A stretch of 27,203 nt of DNA, taken from a virus. The notes beneath the pieces were generated by a model. It was not told where the DNA came from and did no database searches. It saw only the letters and a program-made list of their open reading frames with translations. A program made the translations under genes and the position numbers. The stretch's first letter is position 1; the number at the start of each line of letters is the position of its first letter. Location: IMG/VR virus record IMGVR_UViG_3300037010_000548, positions 1 to 27,203 of that record; one strand, written 5' to 3'. Positions 7,972 to 15,849 of this stretch are shown here, one piece after another.

Positions 7972-8102
7972 ACCCCTAGCCCTCCTGCTAGTTTAACGCC
8001 TTTTGCAACCCAATACCCCACCCACATAAGCGGGATAACCAATAACGCCATAGCCACCACCACTGACGCTGTAAATAGGATGATGCTTTCTAGTTGACTC
8101 AT
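7968..8102 (-). CDS. 44-residue single-pass membrane protein
   Basis: A short gene with ATG at 8102 and TGA at 7970-7968. It overlaps the stop of the gene before it and the start of the gene after it, each by an ATGA junction. It encodes an N-terminal MSQLES, then a long hydrophobic segment (IILFTASVVVAMALLVIPL, MWVGYWV) and a lysine-containing tail (AKGVKLAGG). The two exact overlaps in a co-directional operon are the main evidence that it is real. The function is unknown. Confidence 0.7.
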   Translation of the reverse strand: MSQLESIILFTASVVVAMALLVIPLMWVGYWVAKGVKLAGGLGV

Positions 8103-8605
8103 ACTAAATGCCCCAAGCGCGGTGCGTGGTATGTGTCTGGTTTGATCACCTTACCATACTGGTTTTTCTGCACAGTTCCATCTGCGTTGATCTTGGTCAT
8201 GTTGCTACGCATTACCTCGTTATACCCGCCTACCACATCCATATTTAGTGCTTCGCCAAACGCCTTTAGGGTAACCATGCCGTCCGCAATGCCATCTAAG
8301 ATTCGGATACGTATCGCATCCTTCGCTACAATATCGTCGGTATGTGCGATTGCCTTCAGTTCATCAAATGCAGTGAACAACTCGTTGACCACTTCCTCTT
8401 CGATCAACTCGCGGTATAGTAGGGCTGTCTGCCAGTCGCCTGGTAATTGGTTAGCTGCCTCCATGAATCGGCGCAGCGATTTCATATTGATGCTGTCTCT
8501 GCCATACATCAACTCGTCCTGCATCCGCTTGTTGTCTGCTAACACGGCGACCATCCGTGCCTTGAGGCTCGCCATGTCCTCGGTCATTTTCTCTGTTGAG
8601 TCCAT
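8099..8605 (-). CDS. MazG/PRA-PH-like NTP pyrophosphohydrolase
   Basis: About 168 residues. The start is taken as the ATG at 8605, because AAGGA lies 6 nt upstream. A TTG two codons earlier would touch the ribosome-binding site. The pattern REL-IEEEVVNEL (about 66-77), then DGIADGMVTLKAFGEALNMD (about 104-123), then EVMRSNMTKI and KVIKPDTYHAP near the end is that of phosphoribosyl-ATP pyrophosphohydrolase-like, all-alpha NTP pyrophosphatases. E-E-x-x-E and the D-x-x-x-D helix bind magnesium. Phage members hydrolyse selected (d)NTPs, and their targets vary. The role here is inferred from family and from neighbouring thyX and nrdB. Confidence 0.83.
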   Translation of the reverse strand: MDSTEKMTEDMASLKARMVAVLADNKRMQDELMYGRDSINMKSLRRFMEAANQLPGDWQTALLYRELIEEEVVNELFTAFDELKAIAHTDDIVAKDAIRIRILDGIADGMVTLKAFGEALNMDVVGGYNEVMRSNMTKINADGTVQKNQYGKVIKPDTYHAPRLGHLV

Positions 8606-8607
8606 AA

Positions 8608-8838
8608 TCAATCCTTCTTCATATCGTCAATAGTTATCGGTCCTGCATACACACATCTGTACTTGTGTGTATAGGTTCTGTCCCATATGTATCCGCCATT
8701 CTCGCAGGCGGCATTAACTGATGCCAGTGTGTTCTTGGCTAGTCTGCACTTGCCTACTTCGGATAGAAGGGCAAGTGTTGATATCAGTAACACCGCAGAT
8801 ATAGCAATGGACACACGGAGCGTTGTGTCACTGCTCAT
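8608..8838 (-). CDS. Small protein with N-terminal membrane segment and cysteine pair
   Basis: A 76-residue protein. Residues 8-26 (RVSIAISAVLLISTLALLS) form a signal anchor or uncleaved signal peptide. The rest carries Cys31, then a C-x-N-G-G-Y-I-W ... Y-R-C block, a spacing often seen in small phage envelope proteins that may form a disulfide outside the cytoplasm. The ATG lies inside the end of the upstream gene (11-nt overlap). The function is unknown. Confidence 0.72.
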   Translation of the reverse strand: MSSDTTLRVSIAISAVLLISTLALLSEVGKCRLAKNTLASVNAACENGGYIWDRTYTHKYRCVYAGPITIDDMKKD

Positions 8839-9079
8839 TCGTTGCCTCGGTTGTGGGGTAGTGGTATGCGAATGCCATGGCGAAGTGGTACGCTGCCATG
8901 TCCTCGGAGTCTAGGCATTCCGCCTGTGCTGGTGTGATTGTGAGCAGTGCGGGTAACCGCTGCTCTAGTGATGCCCATCGACGGGTCAAGAAGGATTTCA
9001 TCTCGCGCATCTCCCCTACTAGGGCGATGTCGAATGCAGTTAGCGCCTTGAATTGCGCCGTGTCTAGTCTAGTTTCCAT
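8828..9079 (-). CDS. Hypothetical protein, first gene of the replication operon
   Basis: An 83-residue, mostly helical protein (AFDIALVGEMREMKSFLTRRW). It starts at an ATG preceded by AGGA about 8 nt upstream and follows a promoter at 9116-9144. It is the first protein of the leftward unit that includes thyX, nrdB and the DNA polymerase. No family is recognised. The C-terminal part is rich in Ala, Tyr and His (AAYHFAMAFAYHYP). Confidence 0.75.
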   Translation of the reverse strand: METRLDTAQFKALTAFDIALVGEMREMKSFLTRRWASLEQRLPALLTITPAQAECLDSEDMAAYHFAMAFAYHYPTTEATNEQ

Positions 9080-9115
9080 ATGGATTCCTGTTTGTGTTGA
9101 TGTTTAGTGTGTATA

Positions 9116-9144
9116 ATTATACATATACTGTTGTCCACTCGCAA
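9116..9144 (-). promoter_or_regulatory. Probable leftward promoter for the replication block
   Basis: On the minus strand a TATAAT (9121-9116) lies 17 bp after TTGCGA (9144-9139), a 4-of-6 match to the -35 consensus. The -10 box is inside the palindrome GTATAATTATAC (9111-9122) and overlaps the stop codon of the preceding 347-residue gene. The short leader and first gene follow at 9079. Confidence 0.65.
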
Positions 9145-10160
9145 GGCATAAGCATAAGCTTGGTGTCTGTTGCTATGTACTCCCGCATACTGTATGGTAG
9201 CCCGTCTCCCTCTAGCGGTGTGTACACCACGATGTGCGCCTGCTTGTGGGTTATCTGTAGGTTGCGAAGTAAACCAAGTGCCGCTTGCTTTATTATGCCG
9301 CGATATAATGATGCGCTGTCGTGCTGCTTGGTATTCATTAGGGTACATATCACGTGGTCGATAAATGCGGACTGGGACGTGGAGGCATCTGTAAGTGAGT
9401 AGCTCTTGCTCCGCTCGTGCGCTTCTCTCTGTGCGCCGATACTGTATATAGCGGTTATTGCTGCGCACACCGTGTCTACGAACTCTGGTATTGGTATGCT
9501 GATGCCTTGTTCTATGTCTCGAAACATAACATCCGCTTGGTTGTACCCCCACATAGCGAACTGCGCTCTACGCCCACTGCTATGGCTAGGTGTCACTGCT
9601 ACTACCCCGCCGGTCTTAAAGTGATACTCGATTGTATCTCCAGCGAACCTACTGCCACACGATCTACTAGACTTACCCTTACCCATGTATGAGTATATGT
9701 GTACTCTGTGTCCGTCGTTCCGTGTTGGGTACCCTACGTTATTAGTTCTCTTATGCCCGCTACTGTTGTAGCGGGCATACTCCATGCGGAGGTATAGCTG
9801 GTCTCCCATACCGAGCGTTTTCATCAGGCGTGCTATGCGGACTCGGTTACCCTTATCGAATACATAGGGACTGAACACGATCTTGGTCGGGGTCACGGTT
9901 ATTGTGCAGTATTTGTCGAGTGCCTTGTGGGTAAACACGATACTATTACCTGTACTACCTATCGTGCTCCACCCATCAACATGGGGGATCATACCCTTGG
10001 TAGGCTTCGATAGAGTAAGGCTGCTGTGGTATATCGGGTCACCACCCGCTCGTGTTACGTACTGGGTGTACGTGCTTACCTGTGGCTTACCATTCAGTAC
10101 CGCCATGATGTTGTTGTGTATCTCTTTAGCGACTGCATACGCTATGAACCTAGGCTTCAT
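9117..10160 (-). CDS. Unrecognised 347-residue protein, end of the MoxR cassette
   Basis: A soluble protein of unknown function, with no membrane segment. The N-terminal third contains short beta-rich stretches (YCTITVTPTKIVFSPYVF). The middle is rich in Gly, Ser and Arg (GHKRTNNVGYPT, MGKGKSSRSCGSRFAG). The C-terminal third is helical. The start overlaps the stop of the 248-residue gene (ATGA). It is the last of six genes behind the MoxR ATPase and may belong to the same complex. It shares a general style with the 248-, 306- and 369-residue neighbours (basic, beta-rich N-half, helical C-half), but I see no convincing alignment by eye. Confidence 0.75.
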   Translation of the reverse strand: MKPRFIAYAVAKEIHNNIMAVLNGKPQVSTYTQYVTRAGGDPIYHSSLTLSKPTKGMIPHVDGWSTIGSTGNSIVFTHKALDKYCTITVTPTKIVFSPYVFDKGNRVRIARLMKTLGMGDQLYLRMEYARYNSSGHKRTNNVGYPTRNDGHRVHIYSYMGKGKSSRSCGSRFAGDTIEYHFKTGGVVAVTPSHSSGRRAQFAMWGYNQADVMFRDIEQGISIPIPEFVDTVCAAITAIYSIGAQREAHERSKSYSLTDASTSQSAFIDHVICTLMNTKQHDSASLYRGIIKQAALGLLRNLQITHKQAHIVVYTPLEGDGLPYSMREYIATDTKLMLMPCEWTTVYV

Positions 10161-10903
10161 GCTATCGCCTCCTTAATCACACATAACCGTTCAGTTGCGT
10201 ACGCAACGGGGCTGTTCATGTTCTCGAACAGCATCCCTACGTATGCTCTGGTAACAACCCTAACTGCCTCGTTAAGCTGGGCACCAGTGGCGTTGAGTAC
10301 CGAGTTGAGTACCTCTGGTTGGACAGACGTTATGTCGTCCCCAGATATGAGTACGCTACGCATGAAGTCCCGCAGCAGCCACGGTTGGACGACTCTTTCG
10401 TCCCTCTCGTGCATGTACGCCATAGACTTGCGCAGCGCATATACCTCGCCCAGCTTGTGCTTGTTGATGTACCTCACCGCCGCGTTGTCTGCCACCTGTT
10501 TGGTATGCGGCTCGAAGTTGATAGGGCGGTTATTCGCGGGGTCTCTGGCTACACGACCGTCATCCCGTATTGCACACCACCCCCTACTAGGTACGACCCA
10601 CCCTTCTATATTGGGTACTCCGCCCCTAGTCGACACTCTGGCTGGGGTACAATCCGCTAACGTACTCATCGTTGTCCTCGTCACCCACCCGCATAGGTTT
10701 ATCTCCCACCCAGTTGTGCGACTGTGCCTGGCGATCGTGTTTCCGTGCAGCGATAGCTCTACACACTCGTCCTCCTGGTCGCTGTTATATAGCGACCAGG
10801 TACGAGAGCCGTTGAAGTTCCGGGACTGTTTGGTGCGCCCCGCTTTAATGAAGTCCACAATCTTGAAGTGGGTGCCGCTGTATGCTCTTGAATCTGTTGC
10901 CAT
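10157..10903 (-). CDS. Protein with an LHGN-x-IA...GW motif
   Basis: A 248-residue protein. Around 50-80 it has ELSLHGNTIARH, then GWEINLCGWVTRTTMSTL. An L-H-G-N/T-x-I/V segment followed by a short strand and G-W-x-T-x-T-T is a pattern I recognise from many uncharacterised phage and metagenomic proteins. Its function is unknown to me. The later part is helical (LRKSMAYMHERDERVVQ). The start has a weak GGCGGA about 7 nt upstream and lies 12 nt after the previous gene. The stop overlaps the next start. It is encoded with the MoxR ATPase and metallopeptidase-VWA protein, so it is a candidate substrate or partner. Confidence 0.75.
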   Translation of the reverse strand: MATDSRAYSGTHFKIVDFIKAGRTKQSRNFNGSRTWSLYNSDQEDECVELSLHGNTIARHSRTTGWEINLCGWVTRTTMSTLADCTPARVSTRGGVPNIEGWVVPSRGWCAIRDDGRVARDPANNRPINFEPHTKQVADNAAVRYINKHKLGEVYALRKSMAYMHERDERVVQPWLLRDFMRSVLISGDDITSVQPEVLNSVLNATGAQLNEAVRVVTRAYVGMLFENMNSPVAYATERLCVIKEAIA

Positions 10904-10915
10904 TTTATGTTCCGC

Positions 10916-11836
10916 CTATTTGTTTAAGTTATGTATCACTCGTACAAAGTACGATAGCTGTGCTGTGGTGGGGACGAGTACCGCTGAGTCGTTAGACGCT
11001 ATACCTTTACGCAGTTCTGTGACAAGTACCTCCTGTAGTTCGTCTATAGTCATACCGCATTTCACATTGCCGCTCATGTGCCGCGCTACGTCATATCGGT
11101 TCCATGTACCACGCACCACTTTGCTGCACTTCGGCTCCATCAGTACGATGGTTTCTACTACTGGGGTGAGTAGCGCGAGTGCCTCCTTAACTATTTTGCT
11201 AGTCCCTTTGGTTGGACGCGTGGCTGGTAGTAGACCGCCGCTAGCTACACCAATCTGCAGCTCACCATCTACTATGTCACAGTTTACGGTCAGCCACTTG
11301 GTGCATGTGTTGTTTCCTATGCTCAGTTCACGGTATGACACCAACTTATCGAGTTTGTATTTGGCAGGCGCTCGGTTCAACCCACATAAGTCCCACAGGG
11401 TGTCTGATACCGCCCGTGACTGTGTGCTGCACCTGTACGTGTCTTCAACTGATATGGTATATGTTGTGCTGTATTTGGTTAATCGAACATTAACTCCGCA
11501 TATATTGGTGAGTAGTGTGTACCCTGGCTCTGTAATTTGTAGTACACACCGGTACCCTGATATACAGCCGATAAGGGCTGACCCTCCCACTGCACTGGTA
11601 AGTTTGGTGTATGCGCTTCTAGCTGTCTGCTCATGCTTTGTACGGATGATTTCCCGATACAACAATGCTTCCACCAGCAAGTCGGGGTTACCGAATATGT
11701 GCCCCCTAGCTACACTATCGCGCCACGTGCGGGAGGTCGCACCTTTACTCGTTACAGCCATGTATGGCGCGAGTTTAAGATTAGCCCTAACAGCCTTATT
11801 GGTTGTTAGCTTCTCGTCCCAGGCTGGTATGTTCAT
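10916..11836 (-). CDS. Unrecognised 306-residue protein
   Basis: A soluble basic protein of unknown function. The segment NPDLLVEALLYREIIRTKHEQ (about 50-70) is a clear helix. The middle is beta-rich with many threonines and cysteines (YTLLTNICGVNVRLTKYSTTYTIS). The last 80 residues are again helical. The start overlaps the stop of the 122-residue gene (ATGA). It is part of the MoxR/metallopeptidase-VWA gene set, and nothing in the sequence points to catalysis. Confidence 0.75.
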   Translation of the reverse strand: MNIPAWDEKLTTNKAVRANLKLAPYMAVTSKGATSRTWRDSVARGHIFGNPDLLVEALLYREIIRTKHEQTARSAYTKLTSAVGGSALIGCISGYRCVLQITEPGYTLLTNICGVNVRLTKYSTTYTISVEDTYRCSTQSRAVSDTLWDLCGLNRAPAKYKLDKLVSYRELSIGNNTCTKWLTVNCDIVDGELQIGVASGGLLPATRPTKGTSKIVKEALALLTPVVETIVLMEPKCSKVVRGTWNRYDVARHMSGNVKCGMTIDELQEVLVTELRKGIASNDSAVLVPTTAQLSYFVRVIHNLNK

Positions 11837-12201
11837 GCATCCTCCCCGTCGATTGTGAATGTTATCCGCGTACCTAGGTGATACGACGATTTATTTGAGA
11901 ATAAGTATTCTCTGTGATCCTCCTCGGACACCGAGATCAACTCCCACGATAGGAATGGGATGTCTATTAGCTCGTCACCTAACACCGTCATAAGCGCATC
12001 TACATGCGACCCATACCACTTCAGTCCACTATGTGCGAAGATGTCCACCTCAAAGTCCTTACTAACTTCTAACCCTGCCCCTATAATCAAGTCTACTATC
12101 CGTGCCTTGTTAATCACCATCCACGCTTTGTACGCGTTTGTAACTTCTTCATCTGCCTGTGCAGGATACACGTATAATGCAACGTCGCTATATGTTCCCA
12201 T
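11833..12201 (-). CDS. Conserved phage hypothetical protein (KWY motif)
   Basis: About 122 residues from the ATG at 12201, which has GGAG 7 nt upstream formed by the last codons of the metallopeptidase-VWA gene. A longer frame to 12237 would start inside that gene without a site. It begins with a strand (VALYVYP). It then has GLKWYGSHVDAL near 59-70 and WELISVSEEDHREY near 85-98. A K-W-Y followed by W-x-x-x-x-V-x-E-D resembles a recurrent phage protein family of unknown role. It is translationally coupled to its neighbours. Confidence 0.75.
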   Translation of the reverse strand: MGTYSDVALYVYPAQADEEVTNAYKAWMVINKARIVDLIIGAGLEVSKDFEVDIFAHSGLKWYGSHVDALMTVLGDELIDIPFLSWELISVSEEDHREYLFSNKSSYHLGTRITFTIDGEDA

Positions 12202-12202
12202 G

Positions 12203-13312
12203 CTACATCTCCAATACTTTGCCAGTGGTAATTGCATTTGCTGTCCCGCCCTCGATTAACAACCATACGGTGTTGACTGGGAAGTCTTTCGCACTGTCTT
12301 TATAAAAATACCCGTCCGTAAGGACGATGGTGAATGACTCGTCGCCCTGTATGTGCTCTATTAGGCATGACGGATCAGTACCACCACCGCCTTGGGGCTT
12401 GAGGATACTGGTCACTGAGCTATATGCCTCAGTAGGCACAGGCTGTACGTGCGCCTGTGTGTCCCACCAAATAACGTTCAGGCTCTCGGGTGGGCATGAG
12501 CTACACAGGTCGGCAACGGTCGCCGCTGCCTTACCGATAACATCTTGGCTGATACTGCCCGACGTGTCGATGCAGAAGTTCACATGTTTTGCAGCTACTG
12601 CCACAGACCCCGGCAGGTATATACCCATGGTTAGGTACACAGGGTTGACACGAGACCATGACTGGTCATCGCGCCCTGGTACTGTAGTATTCCACTCTGC
12701 CTGTAATAGCTCCCGCCAATTACGTTTGACTACTGACGCACTCTGAATGGCTCTCGCCTTGTTTGCTGGCGCACTTCCCGCACTCTGGCGGATAGCGATG
12801 TCCATCTCTGCTTGCTCCTCAGCGGGGGCGGGCTTGTCCATTATGTGCCCGTCCATACCGTTACCAAGCCCACGATATAGGCTAGGGTCAGCCATCAGGT
12901 GGCGGAACACGGTAGGCGTGTCCATACCAGCAAACTTTGGATCGTGCAGCCCGCCCTCAGGCATCGACACATCGAGGTCGCCTTTGTTCGCTAGGATTTC
13001 CCCGTTGATAACGTAATCCATCGCCATGTTGCACATCTGTGCATCGATGTTACGCAGCCCGACCCATGTACTCATGTGTCGATAGGCTTTGTGCATGTTC
13101 TCATGCAGTACCAAGAACCGAAGCTCTGCATCGTTCAATGTTTCTACGAAGTTCGGGTCATACATAACGTTTATGCCGTCAGTGGCGGCGGTTCCGATTG
13201 ATTCGACGGTCACGTTACCTGTCTTGATAATGCCACCCAAAAAACCCCAAGAGGTTGACCTCATGATGGCGATGTTAGCGCGAGTTATGCGCTGCTCAAC
13301 TGATATGTTCAT
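12203..13312 (-). CDS. Metallopeptidase-VWA protein (DUF2201/COG3864-like)
   Basis: A 369-residue protein with two recognisable parts. Residues 60-110 contain LRFLVLHENMHKAYRH, a zinc-peptidase HExxH motif (His70, Glu71, His74), followed by the helix MCNMAMDYVIN usual for the putative metallopeptidase domain of the DUF2201 family. Residues 243-365 are a von Willebrand factor A-like domain with a MIDAS: DTSGS at 249-253, the GGGGTD threonine at 312 and LTDG Asp333. Bacterial relatives sit beside MoxR-type AAA ATPases, as here, and are thought to act as ATPase-linked chaperone or protease complexes. AAGGA precedes the ATG. All metal-binding residues are intact, so activity is plausible. Confidence 0.88.
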   Translation of the reverse strand: MNISVEQRITRANIAIMRSTSWGFLGGIIKTGNVTVESIGTAATDGINVMYDPNFVETLNDAELRFLVLHENMHKAYRHMSTWVGLRNIDAQMCNMAMDYVINGEILANKGDLDVSMPEGGLHDPKFAGMDTPTVFRHLMADPSLYRGLGNGMDGHIMDKPAPAEEQAEMDIAIRQSAGSAPANKARAIQSASVVKRNWRELLQAEWNTTVPGRDDQSWSRVNPVYLTMGIYLPGSVAVAAKHVNFCIDTSGSISQDVIGKAAATVADLCSSCPPESLNVIWWDTQAHVQPVPTEAYSSVTSILKPQGGGGTDPSCLIEHIQGDESFTIVLTDGYFYKDSAKDFPVNTVWLLIEGGTANAITTGKVLEM

Positions 13313-13344
13313 GATTATTCCTTATGTTACTGTTTCTACTGGGC

Positions 13345-14454
13345 TCATGGTCTCCATACGCCCATTCTTCTACTTACATACCGTTTGGTATCCACCAGCT
13401 TAGGTACGAGCACCTCGTGGGTGACGCCTCTTACGGGCGGGTGGGTAGCCCACTCGATTATCTCATTAACCTCCTCCGTGATCTCCTCTGCCATGGTGTT
13501 GGAGATGTAAGGAGTTATCGGCGTTACGAGTGCAGCGATACGAGACCGCACATCCCCAGCATATTGCCTCCACTGACCCGGGGTAGGCTCATATCGCGCA
13601 ACACCCATGGTTACCATGGTGTCGAATATCTCCTGCAGTTGCGCCGACAATTTATCAGCCACCTCCTGCGTAGGTTTGTCCTTCTTATATTTCATCATAT
13701 CGTTCCGAGTGGCGTTACGCGCCCACTCTGGGTTTGGGACGTACCTTACAATCGTTCCAGACATCTGTGGCTCGTTGAAGTCCTCCCGAGATGGTATGTA
13801 GTAGAACGAGGGAAACCGAGGGAGTTCGCACCCAATCGGTACCCCTGTCTCTGCCCACATGAATGGGGTATGCAGTGAGCGTCGCTCGTTACCACCGTCA
13901 GCGGAGTATTTGGTTTTTCCTAGCGTGACCTCCATCAAGTTATACAATAGCTGGCTCATCGACCCGTCTACGTTTACCACTCGGTCAGACCGTACGGACA
14001 GTCTTATCACGTTCGACCCCGCCGTGTGTATTGATGTCAACGTAATACGGTTGAACCGTGCGGATACCCTTGCATCGTTATCTGCCAGTAGGCAGGTAAA
14101 GTCTACCCGACCTAACGACGCTTCTGCATTTATACCCCCACTGCACACAGCACCCCAATGAACCTGCGCGTGGGAAATAGGTATGCTCCCTTCTCGCAAC
14201 TTGATCGCCGTAGACACATGTTCACGGATTAGTATCGCCCACGCGAGCACGTGGGGGTGGTACATAAGCGGTGAAAAATGCCGTGTTTTAGTGCTCGCGC
14301 TAGATGCCAATAACCTTTTGAACACGTCCACCACGCCATCAGGCAGGTGTGCCCTTATTGCCTCTGGCATACGATCCATATAGTTGGATGCGCGGAGTGC
14401 GCTATCGAACTCCCACCCTGACACCGCGTCCGATATGCTTACTTCATTGCCCAT
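13345..14454 (-). CDS. Unrecognised 369-residue protein between MoxR and VWA genes
   Basis: I place the start at the ATG at 14454 because AGGAG lies 7 nt upstream. This overlaps the MoxR gene end by 16 nt. A longer frame to 14499 lacks such a site. The N-terminal half mixes helices with a beta-rich section (HTAGSNVIRLSVRSDRVVNVDG). The C-terminal half has a long helical segment (PTQEVADKLSAQLQEIFDTM, later EEITEEVNEIIEWA) and a basic end. I do not recognise the family. Its place between an ATPase and its usual VWA partner makes it a likely member of the same complex. Confidence 0.78.
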   Translation of the reverse strand: MGNEVSISDAVSGWEFDSALRASNYMDRMPEAIRAHLPDGVVDVFKRLLASSASTKTRHFSPLMYHPHVLAWAILIREHVSTAIKLREGSIPISHAQVHWGAVCSGGINAEASLGRVDFTCLLADNDARVSARFNRITLTSIHTAGSNVIRLSVRSDRVVNVDGSMSQLLYNLMEVTLGKTKYSADGGNERRSLHTPFMWAETGVPIGCELPRFPSFYYIPSREDFNEPQMSGTIVRYVPNPEWARNATRNDMMKYKKDKPTQEVADKLSAQLQEIFDTMVTMGVARYEPTPGQWRQYAGDVRSRIAALVTPITPYISNTMAEEITEEVNEIIEWATHPPVRGVTHEVLVPKLVDTKRYVSRRMGVWRP

Positions 14455-15491
14455 TGGTTGTCTCCTGCCCATTGTTGGAATTTTTTGTTCGTCGCGCACA
14501 TCACGTTGGCACGTAACATACCGATAAACGCAACCGCTGCTACCTCTAGGTGCATACGGTTACCGTAGGTGACCAGCGTTTCCACAATAGGTGCCAAATC
14601 TTTTGTCGGTACCCCGCGAACTTTATCGCTCATGCCGTAGGCTATCATTAGCTGTGCGGGAGTAGCAGTTGGCACCGTTGCCTTGTCTGGTGTAGCCATG
14701 ATGCTCTGCCATGAAGGTAGTTGGTCAGCTAGGTCGAGGTATGCGGACAGGTCAGCAGCAGCAGACGCCCCTAGGATACCCGCAACGGCTTTTGTTGTGC
14801 TGGAACGCCCAAGGGTACTACGCTTACTGATAACAACGCTGGCTTTAGATAAGGAGCGAGGGGACACGAATTTATCCGTGCGTGTCTTCGGGTCGAAAAC
14901 ATAGGGGTTTTGTGGAGACCCTGCTGGCTCCATTGTGTGTGGGAATTGGTTCACAAATGCGCGGACTACAGGGTCAATGCCGTTGTTCTCTGCCCATAGC
15001 AACCACTGTTCGGCAGTCGGCTTGGCGAGTGGCAGTGTACCGACTCGGTTGTTCATGTGTGCAGGGAATACATCCCCAACGCCGTCTTGTGTACGGTTGC
15101 CCGTCGCAAATACGATTGATCCCTCGGGCAACGTGTATGCGCCGATCACGTGATCTAACAGCAGGCGGGTGAATAACAAGCGAGTTACGTTACTAGACTT
15201 GGGTAATTCGTCCAACATGATGAGCTTTGGACGTGTATTGTCCCCGCCCCACATAGCGTTCGTGGCAAACCGAGACGTGCCCGCTTCCACGAATGGAAGC
15301 TGGATGTCAGGGATGTCCATCGTAGGGCAATCAACGTAGATGGGTTGGTAGGATGGGAGGGTAGAAGCTAGGCGTTTGAGCAGATCAGATTTGCCGATTC
15401 CCGGCTCGCCTGTGATGATGTATGTTACGTCAGTGCCTGTTGCGGCGATGGTGTTTACGACTTCGTCGTGTGTCATGTCAGTAGTGTACAT
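14439..15491 (-). CDS. MoxR-type AAA+ ATPase
   Basis: A 350-residue AAA+ ATPase starting at the ATG at 15491, which has GGAG 7 nt upstream. Motifs: Walker A GEPGIGKS (28-35), Walker B IMLDEL (91-96), sensor 1 ATGNR (129-133) and MNNRV near 146-150 in the position of the arginine finger. The G-E-P-G-I-G-K-S and A-T-G-N patterns place it with MoxR/AAA_5 ATPases. These form hexamers and usually act with a VWA protein to remodel or load metal or cofactors into targets, and the VWA partner is encoded two genes downstream. The gene follows a long structured leader. The target of the complex in this phage is unknown. Confidence 0.9.
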   Translation of the reverse strand: MYTTDMTHDEVVNTIAATGTDVTYIITGEPGIGKSDLLKRLASTLPSYQPIYVDCPTMDIPDIQLPFVEAGTSRFATNAMWGGDNTRPKLIMLDELPKSSNVTRLLFTRLLLDHVIGAYTLPEGSIVFATGNRTQDGVGDVFPAHMNNRVGTLPLAKPTAEQWLLWAENNGIDPVVRAFVNQFPHTMEPAGSPQNPYVFDPKTRTDKFVSPRSLSKASVVISKRSTLGRSSTTKAVAGILGASAAADLSAYLDLADQLPSWQSIMATPDKATVPTATPAQLMIAYGMSDKVRGVPTKDLAPIVETLVTYGNRMHLEVAAVAFIGMLRANVMCATNKKFQQWAGDNQWAMK

Positions 15492-15624
15492 GAGCGTTCT
15501 CCAGTTAATGTTTAAGTTAATGTTAATGTTGCCACCAACCCACATGACACTCGTAGGAATGCCTTGTGGGTTGGTAGGACTGGTTTGATACCCAGATGGA
15601 TGCCAAACCAGAACGTTTGGGTAC
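15492..15624 (-). promoter_or_regulatory. Structured leader between acb2 and the MoxR gene
   Basis: This gap holds overlapping stem-loops. CTGGTTTG (15580-15587) can pair with CAAACCAG (15604-15611). CCAAAC (15603-15608) can instead pair with GTTTGG (15615-15620). These two structures exclude each other. A third perfect 11-bp stem pairs 15534-15544 with 15565-15575 across a 20-nt loop. The last part contains three AACATTAA-type repeats before GGAG. No T-run follows any stem, so this is not a simple terminator. It looks like a regulatory leader for the MoxR cassette. Confidence 0.6.
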
Positions 15625-15849
15625 TTAGAAAGAAGTTGGTTTAGCTACGCTACGAACCATTGCCATAATACCAGTTTGGCAGTCCGTTCGTCCGATACTT
15701 ACCCAACGTTTATCCGTTGAGTCTACCGACAACAAACGCTGCGTTAGTGCATCGAGTGTTTGCCCGACTTGTTTAATATCGTTCATCAAGTCAATTTCTT
15801 CTTGACTTAGTTCGCGGTATCCTGTGATTAAACGATGTTGATTTTCCAT
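15625..15849 (-). CDS. acb2: Acb2-family anti-CBASS protein
   Basis: A 74-residue protein with the pattern I know from the Acb2 (Acb2/Tad1-type) family of phage cyclic-nucleotide sponges. It has HRLITGYRELSQEEIDLMN (5-23), a helical hairpin, DKRWVSIGRTDCQTGIM (46-62) and a VRSVAKPTSF end. Tyr11 and Lys26 occur at the positions I recall as cyclic-dinucleotide contacts in Acb2 of Pseudomonas phage PaMx33. Known members bind cyclic di- or trinucleotides made by CBASS and so stop effector activation. It is one base after the tad2-like gene in transcription order and about 130 nt before the MoxR gene. The ligand range here is not known. Confidence 0.88.
   Translation of the reverse strand: MENQHRLITGYRELSQEEIDLMNDIKQVGQTLDALTQRLLSVDSTDKRWVSIGRTDCQTGIMAMVRSVAKPTSF

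Noticed and set aside
3173-8605. Possible 2-aminoadenine (Z) genome, suggested by a family A polymerase with dATP/dGTP-type and MazG-like hydrolases
   Set aside because: No PurZ-like adenylosuccinate synthetase and no DatZ-type HD phosphohydrolase are seen in the window, and these hydrolase families also occur in ordinary phages.
9064-9552. A 162-codon leftward frame overlapping the 347-residue gene
   Set aside because: Arg-, His- and Tyr-rich composition without fold signals. It overlaps the better-supported gene and the promoter in another frame.
10026-11858. A 610-codon rightward open frame opposite three leftward genes
   Set aside because: It is rich in Ser, Leu and Thr without any motif, has no ribosome-binding site, and lies entirely antisense to genes with overlapping starts and stops. 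It is a by-product of their codon use.
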